Positions 12,018 through 20,920 of a stretch of DNA of 35,303 nucleotides are shown one piece after another (within the stretch, counting starts at the first letter, position 1; every line of letters starts with the position of its first letter). The stretch is from a virus. The position numbers and the translations under genes are program-made. The notes under the pieces are model-generated. The model searched no databases. It was not told where the DNA came from and saw nothing but the letters and a program-made list of their open reading frames with translations. The stretch spans positions 1 to 35,303 of the IMG/VR virus record IMGVR_UViG_3300047377_000170; one strand, written 5' to 3'.

Positions 12018-12983
12018 ATGACTGATTCCACATATCCCGCAACTGGCGGGTTTGTTGACAACACTAGCGCAGCTACTTTCATTCCAGAAATTTGGAGTGA
12101 CGAGATTATTGCTGCATATCAGAAGAACCTTGTCTTGGCAAACCTTGTCAAGAAGATGTCTATGGCTGGCAAGAAGGGCGATACGATCCATGTGCCTAAG
12201 CCTGTCCGTGGTGATGCACACGCTAAAGCAGAGAACACTGCTGTAACGGTACAGAACGCTACGGAAAGCGAAGTTCAAATCTCAATCAACAAGCACTTTG
12301 AATACTCTCGCTTGATCGAAGACATCACCGATGTACAAGCTCTGGCTTCACTACGTCAATTCTACACGGAAGATGCTGGCTACGCTTTGGCTAAGCAAGT
12401 TGACACTGACCTGCACTCTTTGGCTACTGGCCTTGGTGCTTCAGGTACGTCTTCTACGACTTACCTAAACAACGGCGGTACGTTCTTCGTAGATGCCTCT
12501 AATGGCCTGTCTACCTACACTGCTGACACGGTTGTTCCTGCTGACGTATTCACCGACGCTGGTTTCCGTGGCATCATTCAGAAGCTGGACGACGCTGACG
12601 TACCAATGGAAAACCGTTGCTTCGTCATTCCTCCTTCAGTACGCAACACCATCATGGGTATTGATCGTTACGTAAGCTCTGACTTCGTAAACAACGGTCA
12701 AGTCACTAATGGTCAGATTGGTCAACTGTACGGCATTGACGTATTTGTTAGCACCAACTGCCCTGTTGTTGAAGCTGCTGGCGATAACTCTGCTTCTTCT
12801 GTAGACTCTCTGGGTGCATTGTTGTTCCAGAAGGATGCAATTGTCATGGCTGAGCAACTGGGTGTACGCTCTCAGACTCAGTACAAGCAAGAGTTTCTTG
12901 CTAACCTGTTTACTTCAGACACTCTGTATGGCGTTGCTGTACTGCGTCCTGAGTCAGGTGTGACCTTGGTTGTTCCTAAGTAA
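12018..12983 (+). CDS. Major capsid protein
   Basis: 321 residues, coat-protein size. FIPEIWSDEIIAAYQKNL near residues 21-38, followed by KKGDTIHVPKPVRG and a beta-rich core with EYSRLIEDITDVQALASLRQF, is a pattern common to podovirus and GTA-like HK97-fold coats. It follows scaffold, and a terminator ends its transcript. Codon use is richer in C-ending codons than its neighbours (AAC, TTC, GAC), typical of a highly expressed gene. It forms the icosahedral shell. Confidence 0.9.
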   Translation: MTDSTYPATGGFVDNTSAATFIPEIWSDEIIAAYQKNLVLANLVKKMSMAGKKGDTIHVPKPVRGDAHAKAENTAVTVQNATESEVQISINKHFEYSRLIEDITDVQALASLRQFYTEDAGYALAKQVDTDLHSLATGLGASGTSSTTYLNNGGTFFVDASNGLSTYTADTVVPADVFTDAGFRGIIQKLDDADVPMENRCFVIPPSVRNTIMGIDRYVSSDFVNNGQVTNGQIGQLYGIDVFVSTNCPVVEAAGDNSASSVDSLGALLFQKDAIVMAEQLGVRSQTQYKQEFLANLFTSDTLYGVAVLRPESGVTLVVPK

Positions 12984-12994
12984 CAACTGTTTAG

Positions 12995-13026
12995 CTGGGG
13001 GCTGCTTCGGTGGCCCCTAGTTTTAT
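12995..13026 (+). terminator. Rho-independent terminator after the capsid gene
   Basis: Stem CTGGGGGC (12995-13002) with GCCCCTAG (13013-13020), one G-T pair, loop of ten bases with TTCGG, followed by TTTTATTT. It lies in the short gap between capsid and holin, so it would lower the transcription of lysis and tail genes compared with capsid. Confidence 0.85.
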
Positions 13027-13042
13027 TTATAAGGAGAGTATC

Positions 13043-13390
13043 ATGTGGCAAGCGTTAATTGGGCCTGTTTCTAACTTAGTCGGTACGTTCCTTAAAAATA
13101 AATCTGCTGAAAAACAAGCAGTACATGAGTCCAAGATGCGCCGTATTGAAGCGGATGCAGACTGGGAGACTCAGCAAGCTGCTGCTTCACAGTCCTCTTG
13201 GAAGGACGAATGGTTTGCCATTATCCTTAGCCTACCTCTAATAGGCGCTTTTATTCCCAGTATGGTGCCCTATGTACAAGAAGGTTTTATTGTTCTTAGT
13301 TCTATGCCTGATTACTACAAAGGTTTCCTAGCGGCTGCTATTGCTGCTAGCTTTGGCATCAAAAGCGTATCTGCTTGGGGCAAGAAGTAA
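13043..13390 (+). CDS. Holin, GTA-type three-helix family
   Basis: 115 residues. I chose ATG 13043 because AAGGAGAG lies 7 nt upstream; a longer frame from GTG 13010 would run through the terminator. The start MWQALIGPVSNLVGTFLK, the motif DWETQ (about 40-44), WKDEW (53-57) and two clear membrane segments (about 57-77 and 92-110) fit the GTA_holin_3TM family. It would open the inner membrane so the M15 peptidase can reach the wall. It is far from the peptidase gene. Confidence 0.8.
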   Translation: MWQALIGPVSNLVGTFLKNKSAEKQAVHESKMRRIEADADWETQQAAASQSSWKDEWFAIILSLPLIGAFIPSMVPYVQEGFIVLSSMPDYYKGFLAAAIAASFGIKSVSAWGKK

Positions 13391-15850
13391 GTGGCAGAGT
13401 CTTACTTTGACATAGATCTTAGTCAACTTCCCGTTGGCCTTGCTTCCCCACGCCCAAGAATTACTAGTGGTACAAGACCTACAGTTACCTCTGCGCCTTC
13501 AGTTAGTCAAATATCTCAAGACTACGCACGTTTAGGGAGTGCTATAGATAGCTACCAGAATGCTTTGTCATCAGGTGCTGACTACTTTGACATTGATGAT
13601 GTTGATTTAGTTGACCAGTACTACGATGATATTTTTAGAGATACGTTACGTACTCAGTCTGGTATTCTTTCTGACTTTGATATTGTAGGCGGGGAAGCAG
13701 GTATAGCTGGTCGGCCTGAGGCTTCCGATACAATACGTGTTGATAAAAACACATATTTTTCTCAAGTAGATGCTCCTGATTACCTAAGAAACTTTAGAGC
13801 ACCTGCAACACAGGAATCTGCTGTTTCTGCTTACTCAAGCATTGCTAATTTACAAAATACATCTGATATTGCTTCTGCCCTTAGTAATTACTATGGGTAT
13901 GAAATAACACCTACTGAACAAAACTTAGGCAGGAGGTTTGGAGGCAATCTCCAGTCACACACAGGCACATCTATAGCTCGCTTAACGGAGTTTCATTCTC
14001 TTGTTGAGCCTATACTGTCTGAGCAACTACCTTATCTACAAACAGTAGAAGGTTTAAGCTACGAAGATGCTCTAATAGAGTCTTACAAACGTGACCCTAT
14101 GCTACAGTCTTTGTACGCTAAGTACGATGTTACGCCTATAAGACAAACTGACGATGGTTCTACGTACCTGTATGATCCGTTTACTTTTGGTGAGATTAGA
14201 ACACTAGAAGTAAAAGATCCTAGTATTGGTGATATTGTCGCAAGTGTTTTACCTACGCTAGCATTATCAGCAATCTTAGGGCCAGCGGCTAGTGGAATTG
14301 TAGGGGGTTTAGGAGCTACAGGAACTACAGCTAACGTACTGTCTAGCGCACTTGCTAGTGCAGCATCAGCAGGAATACAGGGTGCTGACCTTGAGGATGC
14401 TCTAAAGGCAGGATTAATTAGTGGCGGCTTAACCTACGCTGGCGATGCTATTTCAGGATTACGCGAAGGAGGACAAGCAGGCGCTATAGACCCTAGTGCT
14501 CCAGAGTTAACTTTTGACCCTAGAGACCCTACTGTCCCTAATAATATCATAGACATAGCAGGTGATCCTTCAGCTTTTGAAGGTATTGACATTGGGGATT
14601 TTACTCCTGAAACTGTCGCTTCTCCTTTAACTAATGCACAACATTTTACAAATACTATTGGAAGAATTGTTGAAGATGTAGGAGGAAACGCTGCTTACGA
14701 GGCTTTGAGTCCAGATCAGTTTGGTCAGCAGTTACTTAAACATGGAGGAGAAAGAGCTTATAGACAGATATTTGAGTATTCAGGTAATCCAAAATCGTTA
14801 GTAAATATACCTGATGAAATAATTAATCTTGCTGGCGGCATAGGAAGTGCTTTACCTGATTATATAATGAGTACAGAAATGGAGGGCTTTACTAGACCTC
14901 CTGCTTCACGTACAGAAACAATAGTTGATGTCAGTGACCTTGAACTTCCTGAAGAACGCTTTGAGCCTATAAGACCACAACAGCCAACACAAATGCCCGG
15001 AGGTGGCGGTGGAGCATCAGGTGGGGCAGCATCAGCACCAGCAACATCTGTAGTATCTCCTTCTGCCCCCAGCGCAACGGTAACACCTGTTGTACCGCAG
15101 CCTACATTTGCTGCACCGGGGTCAATTACTAGCTCTTTGTTCTCTAGCTTTGCCCCTGCATTAGCAGCAGCAGCAGTAGCTCCACAGCCTACAGTAGCTC
15201 CACCAATTACACCTGTGGCTACTACTGCCCCTACAAGCGAGCCTACGCCTCCTACGACTACACAACCTACGGACATTTTGGAGGACACTACTGCCGAAGA
15301 CACTACTGCCCAGATGGAGGCAGAAGCTGAAGCACAGAGACAAGCTCAAGAAGAAGCACAGAGGCAGGCACAAGCTGAAGCAGCACGTTTAGCTGAAGAA
15401 GCTAGAAAAGCATCGGAGGCTAGGGCCGCAGCAGAGGCTAAAGCAGCAGCAGAGCAAGAAGCTATTGCTCAAGCAGAAGCTAGGGCAGACGCAGCAGAAG
15501 CTGCTAGGGCAGCAGCAGAAGCACAAGCAAAAGCAGATGCAGCAGCCGCAGAAGCTAGATACGGAGAAGCTGTAGCTGCCGGTGAAGCTCTTGGTGAAGC
15601 ACAATATGGCGAAGGGCTAGGCACAGGTAGAGGCCAAGGCGCTGGTGCAGGCATAGGTGCAGGGCTGGGCTTAGGTCTTCTTGCTGGCATGGGTGGAGGC
15701 GCTGGAGGTACTGGAGGCTATACGCCACCTGACTTTGAAGACTATCAGTTTAGAAAAACATATCAAGCCCCTGAGTTACTAGAGCTAGCGCCACAATACG
15801 AAAGTTATAAAGCCCCTACACTACAAGGGTTATTTAGAGGATTCATATGA
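13391..15850 (+). CDS. Large virion-associated protein with Ala/Glu/Gln coiled coil and glycine-rich segment
   Basis: 819 residues, GTG start directly after the holin stop. Regions seen: a Thr/Ser/Pro-rich N-terminus with acidic ILSDFD-type turns (1-190); a hydrophobic Gly/Ala stretch (about 282-330); a Pro/Thr/Gly linker (about 535-635); a long Ala/Glu/Gln/Arg helix (about 640-735, heptad-like, likely coiled coil); a glycine-zipper-like hydrophobic run (about 750-776); and a Tyr/Pro-rich tail. No enzyme motif is visible. In T7 no such gene lies between capsid and tail adaptor. I infer a tail or ejection protein, possibly membrane-inserting. The next gene is coupled by ATGA. Confidence 0.6.
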   Translation: MAESYFDIDLSQLPVGLASPRPRITSGTRPTVTSAPSVSQISQDYARLGSAIDSYQNALSSGADYFDIDDVDLVDQYYDDIFRDTLRTQSGILSDFDIVGGEAGIAGRPEASDTIRVDKNTYFSQVDAPDYLRNFRAPATQESAVSAYSSIANLQNTSDIASALSNYYGYEITPTEQNLGRRFGGNLQSHTGTSIARLTEFHSLVEPILSEQLPYLQTVEGLSYEDALIESYKRDPMLQSLYAKYDVTPIRQTDDGSTYLYDPFTFGEIRTLEVKDPSIGDIVASVLPTLALSAILGPAASGIVGGLGATGTTANVLSSALASAASAGIQGADLEDALKAGLISGGLTYAGDAISGLREGGQAGAIDPSAPELTFDPRDPTVPNNIIDIAGDPSAFEGIDIGDFTPETVASPLTNAQHFTNTIGRIVEDVGGNAAYEALSPDQFGQQLLKHGGERAYRQIFEYSGNPKSLVNIPDEIINLAGGIGSALPDYIMSTEMEGFTRPPASRTETIVDVSDLELPEERFEPIRPQQPTQMPGGGGGASGGAASAPATSVVSPSAPSATVTPVVPQPTFAAPGSITSSLFSSFAPALAAAAVAPQPTVAPPITPVATTAPTSEPTPPTTTQPTDILEDTTAEDTTAQMEAEAEAQRQAQEEAQRQAQAEAARLAEEARKASEARAAAEAKAAAEQEAIAQAEARADAAEAARAAAEAQAKADAAAAEARYGEAVAAGEALGEAQYGEGLGTGRGQGAGAGIGAGLGLGLLAGMGGGAGGTGGYTPPDFEDYQFRKTYQAPELLELAPQYESYKAPTLQGLFRGFI

Positions 15851-16500
15851 GTACGCAATATCTAACAATAGTAAACGAGGTACTGCGTCGGCTACGTGAA
15901 GACGAAGTATCTGCTGTAGCTAACACAGCTTACTCTAAAATGGTAGGTGACTTTGTAAACGATGCTAAGCGTATTGTAGAAGATTCACATGACTGGTCTA
16001 CGTTACGAACAACTATTGTTGTCCCTACGGTAGCCGATACTACAGAATATAGCTTGACAAACGCTGGAGAACGTGTTAAAATATATAGTGCTATTAACGA
16101 CACATCAAACTTTTTTATGCGTTATGAGTCACCTAACTGGTTTAACAACGCATATTATATCTCCGGTGAAGTCACAGGCACTCCAGACTCCTATACGTTT
16201 AGTGGTATAGACAGTAATGAAGACACTAAGGTACAGGTGTATCCTAAGCCTGACGCAGTGTACTCTTTGCGCTTTGACCTTATTGCAAGAGAAGCTGAGT
16301 TATCTAGCGATACAGACACTACAGTGTTACCTAAGAACGCTATTATCCACAATGCTGTAGCTTTGTTGGCTAGAGAGCGTGGTGAGACAGGCGGTACTAC
16401 TGCACAGGATTATTTCTTAATTGCAGACAAGCATTTATCGGATGCTATTGCAATAGATGCCTACAAGAATCCTGAAGAATTTATCTACAGAGTACCCTAA
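15847..16500 (+). CDS. Tail adaptor / tubular protein A-like (T7 gp11, P22 gp4 type)
   Basis: 217 residues, slightly longer than T7 gp11 (196). The start TIVNEVLRRLRED, then NDAKRIVEDSHDWSTLR and a C-terminal helix after LPKNAIIHNAVALLARERGE, are features of podovirus head-to-tail adaptors. It binds under the portal and connects to the nozzle protein encoded next. The stop overlaps the next start (TAATG). Confidence 0.8.
   Translation: MSTQYLTIVNEVLRRLREDEVSAVANTAYSKMVGDFVNDAKRIVEDSHDWSTLRTTIVVPTVADTTEYSLTNAGERVKIYSAINDTSNFFMRYESPNWFNNAYYISGEVTGTPDSYTFSGIDSNEDTKVQVYPKPDAVYSLRFDLIAREAELSSDTDTTVLPKNAIIHNAVALLARERGETGGTTAQDYFLIADKHLSDAIAIDAYKNPEEFIYRVP
16054..16082 (+). promoter_or_regulatory. 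Possible internal sigma70 promoter inside the tail adaptor gene
   Basis: TTGACA (16054-16059), 17-bp spacer, TAAAAT (16077-16082). The left part (CTTGACAAA) matches P1 and P2. It would serve the nozzle and fibre genes downstream of the capsid terminator. It lies in coding sequence and could be chance. Confidence 0.35.
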
Positions 16501-18032
16501 TGGCTGAGCAACGTCAAAACATATACATAGGTGCTCCCGGCTTCAAAGGTCTTAACACACAGGACTCTCCTGTAACACAAGACCCTGCTTTTGCGTCTAT
16601 TGCTGAAAACGCTGTTATTGACAAGTTCGGCAGGATTGCAGCGCGTAAGGGTCTAAAGAAGCTAACAAGTAGTGCTACACCTTTAGGGTCTAGTATTGGC
16701 ATAGAGACTATCTTTGAGTACATAGACGAAAGTGGCGACAAGGTTGTATTTTCCTCCGGCAACAATAAAGTATTTACAGGGACATCAACACTTACGGACG
16801 TAACTCCTTCTGGCTATACACCTACAGCTAATAACTGGAAAATAGTTAGTCTTAACAACCATGCTTACTTTTTTCAACGTGGTCACGAGCCGCTAATATA
16901 TACTGATGAGTCTGGATCTGGTGTCTTAGATAACATTAGCGACCATTCACATTCCACAGGCACTGCACCTCAAGGTAATGAAGCATGTGCAGCTTTCGGT
17001 AGACTCTGGGTAGCTGATGTTACTGGTAATAAACATACTTTGTTCTTTAGTGATTTACTTAACGGTCACGCTTGGACAGGGGGTAGTTCAGGATCACTAG
17101 ACTTAACTACTGTTTTCCCTGAAGGCTTTGATGAAATAGTGGCTGTACGAGAGTTTAACAACTTTTTAGTTATCTTTTGTAAGAGAAGCATTCTATTGTA
17201 CTCTGGGGCTTCGTCTCCTTCTAGCATGACATTATCTGATGTTATTACAGGCATTGGTTGTATTGCTAGAGACAGCGTACAGGCCATAGGTACAGATTTA
17301 ATTTTTTTATCTGACTCTGGACTGCGTAGCTTAGGTAGAGTTATACAAGAAAAGTCTAACCCTATAGGCAATGTGTCTAAGAATGTAAGAGACACTATGA
17401 TGTTGGCAGTCAACGCTGAAACAAACAACATCAAGTCTGTTTACAGCCCAGAAGAATCTTTTTATCTTTTGTTCTTACCAACGTCCTTAGAAGTTTATGT
17501 GTTTGACATGAGAGGAACACTAGAAGACGGTAGCTACAGAGCAACTATATGGGCAGGCATAACTGTACTTTCTGGCGCTAGACTTGCAGACGGTACTTTG
17601 TATTTAGGCAATGCTAAAGGTATAAACGAGTACGATGAGTTTCTGGATGACACAGATACTTACGTAATGAAGTACTTTACTAACCCTATGTCTTTTGGTG
17701 ATCCTTCCAGAATTAAGATGTTGAAGGAAATATCCTTTACAGTCATAGGAGGATCAGGTAGTCAAGTAGTTGGCAACTGGGCTTATGATTATACGGAAGG
17801 TTACAGTAAACAGGCGTTTACAGTAGCCACAAGTTTAATTGCTGAGTATGGTGTCTCTGAGTACAATGTTAGCACATCAGAATATAGTGCAACTATTGTT
17901 ATTGACGTAGCTAGAGTAAAAGCTACAGGTTCAGGTAAAGTCGCCACTATCGGTATTGAAGCAACAATTAACGGTGGTGCTTTATCCATTCAAGAGTTAA
18001 ACACTGAAGCAATTTTAGGTAGACTAATTTAA
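16500..18032 (+). CDS. Tail nozzle / DNA stabilisation protein (T7 gp12, P22 gp10 type)
   Basis: 510 residues. The N-terminus (KGLNTQDSPVTQDPAFA, then ENAVIDKFGRIAARKG, residues 15-52) is the characteristic start of phage nozzle proteins, which collect outside-facing repeats into a beta-propeller-like fold. The body has repeated short blades such as LWVADV, LVIFCKRSILLYSG and YVFDMRG. It forms the tube through which DNA leaves. TAATG couples it to both neighbours. T7 gp12 is longer (794). Confidence 0.8.
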   Translation: MAEQRQNIYIGAPGFKGLNTQDSPVTQDPAFASIAENAVIDKFGRIAARKGLKKLTSSATPLGSSIGIETIFEYIDESGDKVVFSSGNNKVFTGTSTLTDVTPSGYTPTANNWKIVSLNNHAYFFQRGHEPLIYTDESGSGVLDNISDHSHSTGTAPQGNEACAAFGRLWVADVTGNKHTLFFSDLLNGHAWTGGSSGSLDLTTVFPEGFDEIVAVREFNNFLVIFCKRSILLYSGASSPSSMTLSDVITGIGCIARDSVQAIGTDLIFLSDSGLRSLGRVIQEKSNPIGNVSKNVRDTMMLAVNAETNNIKSVYSPEESFYLLFLPTSLEVYVFDMRGTLEDGSYRATIWAGITVLSGARLADGTLYLGNAKGINEYDEFLDDTDTYVMKYFTNPMSFGDPSRIKMLKEISFTVIGGSGSQVVGNWAYDYTEGYSKQAFTVATSLIAEYGVSEYNVSTSEYSATIVIDVARVKATGSGKVATIGIEATINGGALSIQELNTEAILGRLI

Positions 18033-20377
18033 TGACTAATTATACAAAGACAACGAACTTTGCAACTAAAGACACTCTGCCTTCCGGCAATGCCAATAAG
18101 ATTGTTAAAGGCACAGAGATTGATACAGAGTTTAATAACATTGCAACTGCTGTAGCAACTAAGGCAGACACTGCTGGCCCTACGTTTACTGGTACTGTAA
18201 CTATACCAACTGTAGATCTAAACGGTGGTGCTATAGACGGCACTACTGTAGGTGCATCTACTGCTGCTGCTATTACAGGCACAACTATTGTAGCTAATAC
18301 TAGCATTAACATTGCTGGTGATGGTGCTACTGTAACTGGTATTAAAGATGAAGACGATATGTCTTCTAACAGTGCAACTAAACTAGCTACACAACAGTCA
18401 ATTAAAGCCTATGTAGACTCTCAGGTAACTGCACAAGACTTAGACTTCCAAGCAGACTCCGGTGGTGCTCTAAGCATTGACTTGGACTCAGAGACACTTA
18501 CGTTTACTGGCGGCACTGGTGTAGACACTAGCGGCTCTGGTAACGCTGTTACGTTTGCTATTGACAGCACTGTAGCTACTCTAGCAGGTACACAGACGCT
18601 AACCAATAAGACACTTACCTCGCCTACGCTTAACACACCTACTATTGGTACTTCGTTTACTATTGGCTCCGCTACAATTACTGAAGCAGAACTAGAGATT
18701 CTGGATGGTGCTACAGTAACTACAGCAGAGCTAAATGTACTGGACGGTATCACCAGCACTACTGCTGAACTTAATATCCTTGATGGTGTAACATCTACCG
18801 CAGCAGAGCTAAATATCTTAGATGGTGTAACATCTACTGCTGCTGAACTTAACATTCTCGACGGTGTTACATCTACTGCTGCTGAACTTAACATCCTAGA
18901 TGGTGTCACTAGCACTACAGCAGAGCTAAATATCCTAGATGGTGTCACTAGCACTACAGCAGAGCTAAACATTCTGGATGGCGTTACAGCGACTACGGCA
19001 GAGCTTAACTACGTCGATGGCGTGACATCAGCTATTCAGACGCAGCTAGACGCCAAAGCGCCTTTAGCATCGCCAACGTTTACTGGGACTGTAAACGCTG
19101 CCGCGATGACCGTAGACACCACCACACTGGTTGTGGATGCAACGAATAACAGGGTCGGTATTGGTGACAGCAGCCCGTCAAATACCTTAACGATCACAAA
19201 CGGATCAAGTGGAGCGACGGAAGCCAACGGGGCAATTGTTCCGCTTATGATTGAAAATAGCTCTAGCGCGTACATCAACTTTCTTACCCCTAATAACGCA
19301 AACGCTGGATTTTTGTTTAGTGACCCAGAAGGCAACAATGTTGGTCAAATGCAATATCTGCATGGGTCGAACGCTTTAGTTTTCGCAACAGGCGCTAGTG
19401 AAGCCATGCGCATCCTATCCAATCAGCGTGTTTCAATCGGCGGTACTAGCTCAAATCACCTTCTAAATGTCACAAGTTCAACAACTCCCGCTCTTGAATT
19501 TACTAGGGGGTCAGGCAACGCGACTATCGGTATAGACAACGGAAACTCTATCGCTGTTGGAGGTACTGCTGGTGATCTGGTACTGAGAGCAAGTGGCACT
19601 ACAGGGGTGACGAAGTTCACGGACAGTGGCGGCAACATTACAATGACGCTGACGGAGGCTAATAACGTCGGTATTGGTACTAGCTCGCCAACAGACACGC
19701 TGAACATTTCTAGTAACACTAATCAAATTGGCTTGGACACGGGCGATCAAGCAACGTATGGCACACTTGACGTTGGGCATTTCGCCAATGGTGCGTTTAT
19801 CGGCACTCAAGCTGGGTCGAATGCTGCGTCTAACTTGCTGCGGTTTGGTACTTCTGGCACAGAACGCATGCGCATCGACTCAAGCGGCAACTTGTTGGTG
19901 GGTACTACTAACGCTTCAGGTAGCGGCGCAAGCTCCGGTAAACAAGTAATTCAGTTCGCTGGTGCTGGTGTAAATGGTCTGTACCTTGACGATACAAGAA
20001 CTTCTTCTGGGACTGACAATGCAATAATTTTTGGCAGAGGTGCGACATACTGCGGGAAAATAGAAACCACCACTGCACCAGCAACAAACTACGTCAGTGC
20101 ATCAGACCAACGCCTCAAGGAAAACATTGCAGACGCTGATGACGCAGGAAGCAAGATAGACGCTATCCAAGTTAGAAAATATGATTGGATCGGGGATGGT
20201 ACGCATCAAGAATACGGCTTGGTTGCACAAGAACTACAGCCCATTGCTCCACTTGCTGTTAGTGGCGATGCAGACTCAGAAGACATGATGGGCGTGGACT
20301 ACTCAAAATTAGTACCAATGTTAATCAAAGAAATTCAATCACTACGCGCTCGCGTACAGCAACTGGAGAACAACTAA
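18032..20377 (+). CDS. Tail fibre with 13-residue repeats and C-terminal S74 chaperone
   Basis: 781 residues. N-terminal part (1-210): virion-attachment style, KIVKGTEIDTEFNNIATAV and PTFTGTVTIP. Residues 218-334: nine tandem 13-residue repeats, consensus TAELNILDGVTST. Then beta-rich receptor-binding domain with VGIGDSSP/VGIGTSSP motifs. C-terminus: intramolecular chaperone, SDQRLKENI with Ser691 and Lys696 in the S-x4-K spacing of the S74 catalytic dyad, followed by a helix. Such domains fold the trimer and cut themselves off before Ser691. The base composition rises near 19,000, suggesting a swapped distal part. It binds the host surface. Confidence 0.88.
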   Translation: MTNYTKTTNFATKDTLPSGNANKIVKGTEIDTEFNNIATAVATKADTAGPTFTGTVTIPTVDLNGGAIDGTTVGASTAAAITGTTIVANTSINIAGDGATVTGIKDEDDMSSNSATKLATQQSIKAYVDSQVTAQDLDFQADSGGALSIDLDSETLTFTGGTGVDTSGSGNAVTFAIDSTVATLAGTQTLTNKTLTSPTLNTPTIGTSFTIGSATITEAELEILDGATVTTAELNVLDGITSTTAELNILDGVTSTAAELNILDGVTSTAAELNILDGVTSTAAELNILDGVTSTTAELNILDGVTSTTAELNILDGVTATTAELNYVDGVTSAIQTQLDAKAPLASPTFTGTVNAAAMTVDTTTLVVDATNNRVGIGDSSPSNTLTITNGSSGATEANGAIVPLMIENSSSAYINFLTPNNANAGFLFSDPEGNNVGQMQYLHGSNALVFATGASEAMRILSNQRVSIGGTSSNHLLNVTSSTTPALEFTRGSGNATIGIDNGNSIAVGGTAGDLVLRASGTTGVTKFTDSGGNITMTLTEANNVGIGTSSPTDTLNISSNTNQIGLDTGDQATYGTLDVGHFANGAFIGTQAGSNAASNLLRFGTSGTERMRIDSSGNLLVGTTNASGSGASSGKQVIQFAGAGVNGLYLDDTRTSSGTDNAIIFGRGATYCGKIETTTAPATNYVSASDQRLKENIADADDAGSKIDAIQVRKYDWIGDGTHQEYGLVAQELQPIAPLAVSGDADSEDMMGVDYSKLVPMLIKEIQSLRARVQQLENN
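18683..19033 (+). repeat. Nine tandem 39-bp repeats in the tail fibre gene
   Basis: Nine in-frame units of 39 bp, each coding for 13 residues. Most have diverged at silent sites, but 18893-18930 and 18932-18969 are identical over 38 bp, a recent duplication. The outer units are the most diverged, as usual for arrays that expand and contract in the middle. Confidence 0.9.
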
Positions 20378-20682
20378 TGGCTACATGGACTATTTCACAA
20401 CTAGAAAGAAACACGGCAGACGGCGGCGTAATCGTTGCACACTGGCAAGTAACTGAAGAAGAAACTGTAGGTGACGTAACTTACTCAGCATCTTCATATG
20501 GCACTTGTGGGTTTACCCCAGACCCTGACGCTGAAGACTTTGTTGCTTATGACTCTCTTGACGAGGCTACAGTAATTGGCTGGGTGCAGGCTGACGTAGA
20601 TCAAGATGCTATTGAAGCTGGCTTGACTGCTAACATTGCAGAACAAAAGGCACCTACAACCTCTACAGGAATGCCTTGGTAA
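20377..20682 (+). CDS. Conserved small protein next to tail fibre (DUF7936-like)
   Basis: 101 residues starting MATWTISQLERNTADGGV, with AHWQVT, YGTCGFTPDPDAE and a TGMPW end. I know this pattern from many marine phages, where it always lies beside tail fibre genes; I believe it is DUF7936. Probably a virion or fibre-accessory protein. Coupled to both neighbours by TAATG. Confidence 0.7.
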   Translation: MATWTISQLERNTADGGVIVAHWQVTEEETVGDVTYSASSYGTCGFTPDPDAEDFVAYDSLDEATVIGWVQADVDQDAIEAGLTANIAEQKAPTTSTGMPW

Positions 20683-20909
20683 TGAAACAAGAGCAAACGC
20701 AAACACTTGACTTAGCTTTAGAAGCACTAGAAAAGATTGCTCAACACGAGAAAGAATGTGGTGAGCGGTGGGGTGAAGCTACAGCAGAGCTACGGCAGCT
20801 TAGAGAAATGGCATCAGCCCATGCTCGCAAGTGGGAGCGTCTTGCTTGGCTTGTTGTTACTGTTGTAGTAACAGGGGCGGCTTCTGTAATAACAACAGTA
20901 TTGACATAA
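20682..20909 (+). CDS. Small protein with coiled coil and C-terminal membrane anchor (XhlA-like)
   Basis: 75 residues from the ATG in the TAATG junction; an upstream TTG in the same frame is less likely. A charged helix (about 8-53) is followed by one membrane segment (about 54-74). That architecture resembles XhlA-type lysis accessories and small phage membrane proteins next to fibre genes. It may assist holin action or be an i-spanin-like factor; no lipoprotein partner is seen. Confidence 0.5.
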   Translation: MKQEQTQTLDLALEALEKIAQHEKECGERWGEATAELRQLREMASAHARKWERLAWLVVTVVVTGAASVITTVLT

Positions 20910-20920
20910 GAGAATAAAAA

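Noticed and set aside
13010-13042. Longer N-terminus of the holin (GTG start)
   Set aside because: It would place coding sequence inside the rho-independent terminator; the ATG at 13043 has a strong ribosome site and gives the family N-terminus.
14860-15690. Several minus-strand ORFs rich in Ala, Cys, Ser or Pro
   Set aside because: They are complement shadows of the Ala/Glu/Gln and Pro/Thr repeats of the 819-residue gene.
18421-18972. 183-codon minus-strand ORF with repeats
   Set aside because: It is the antisense of the in-frame 39-bp repeats of the tail fibre gene, with no ribosome site or context.
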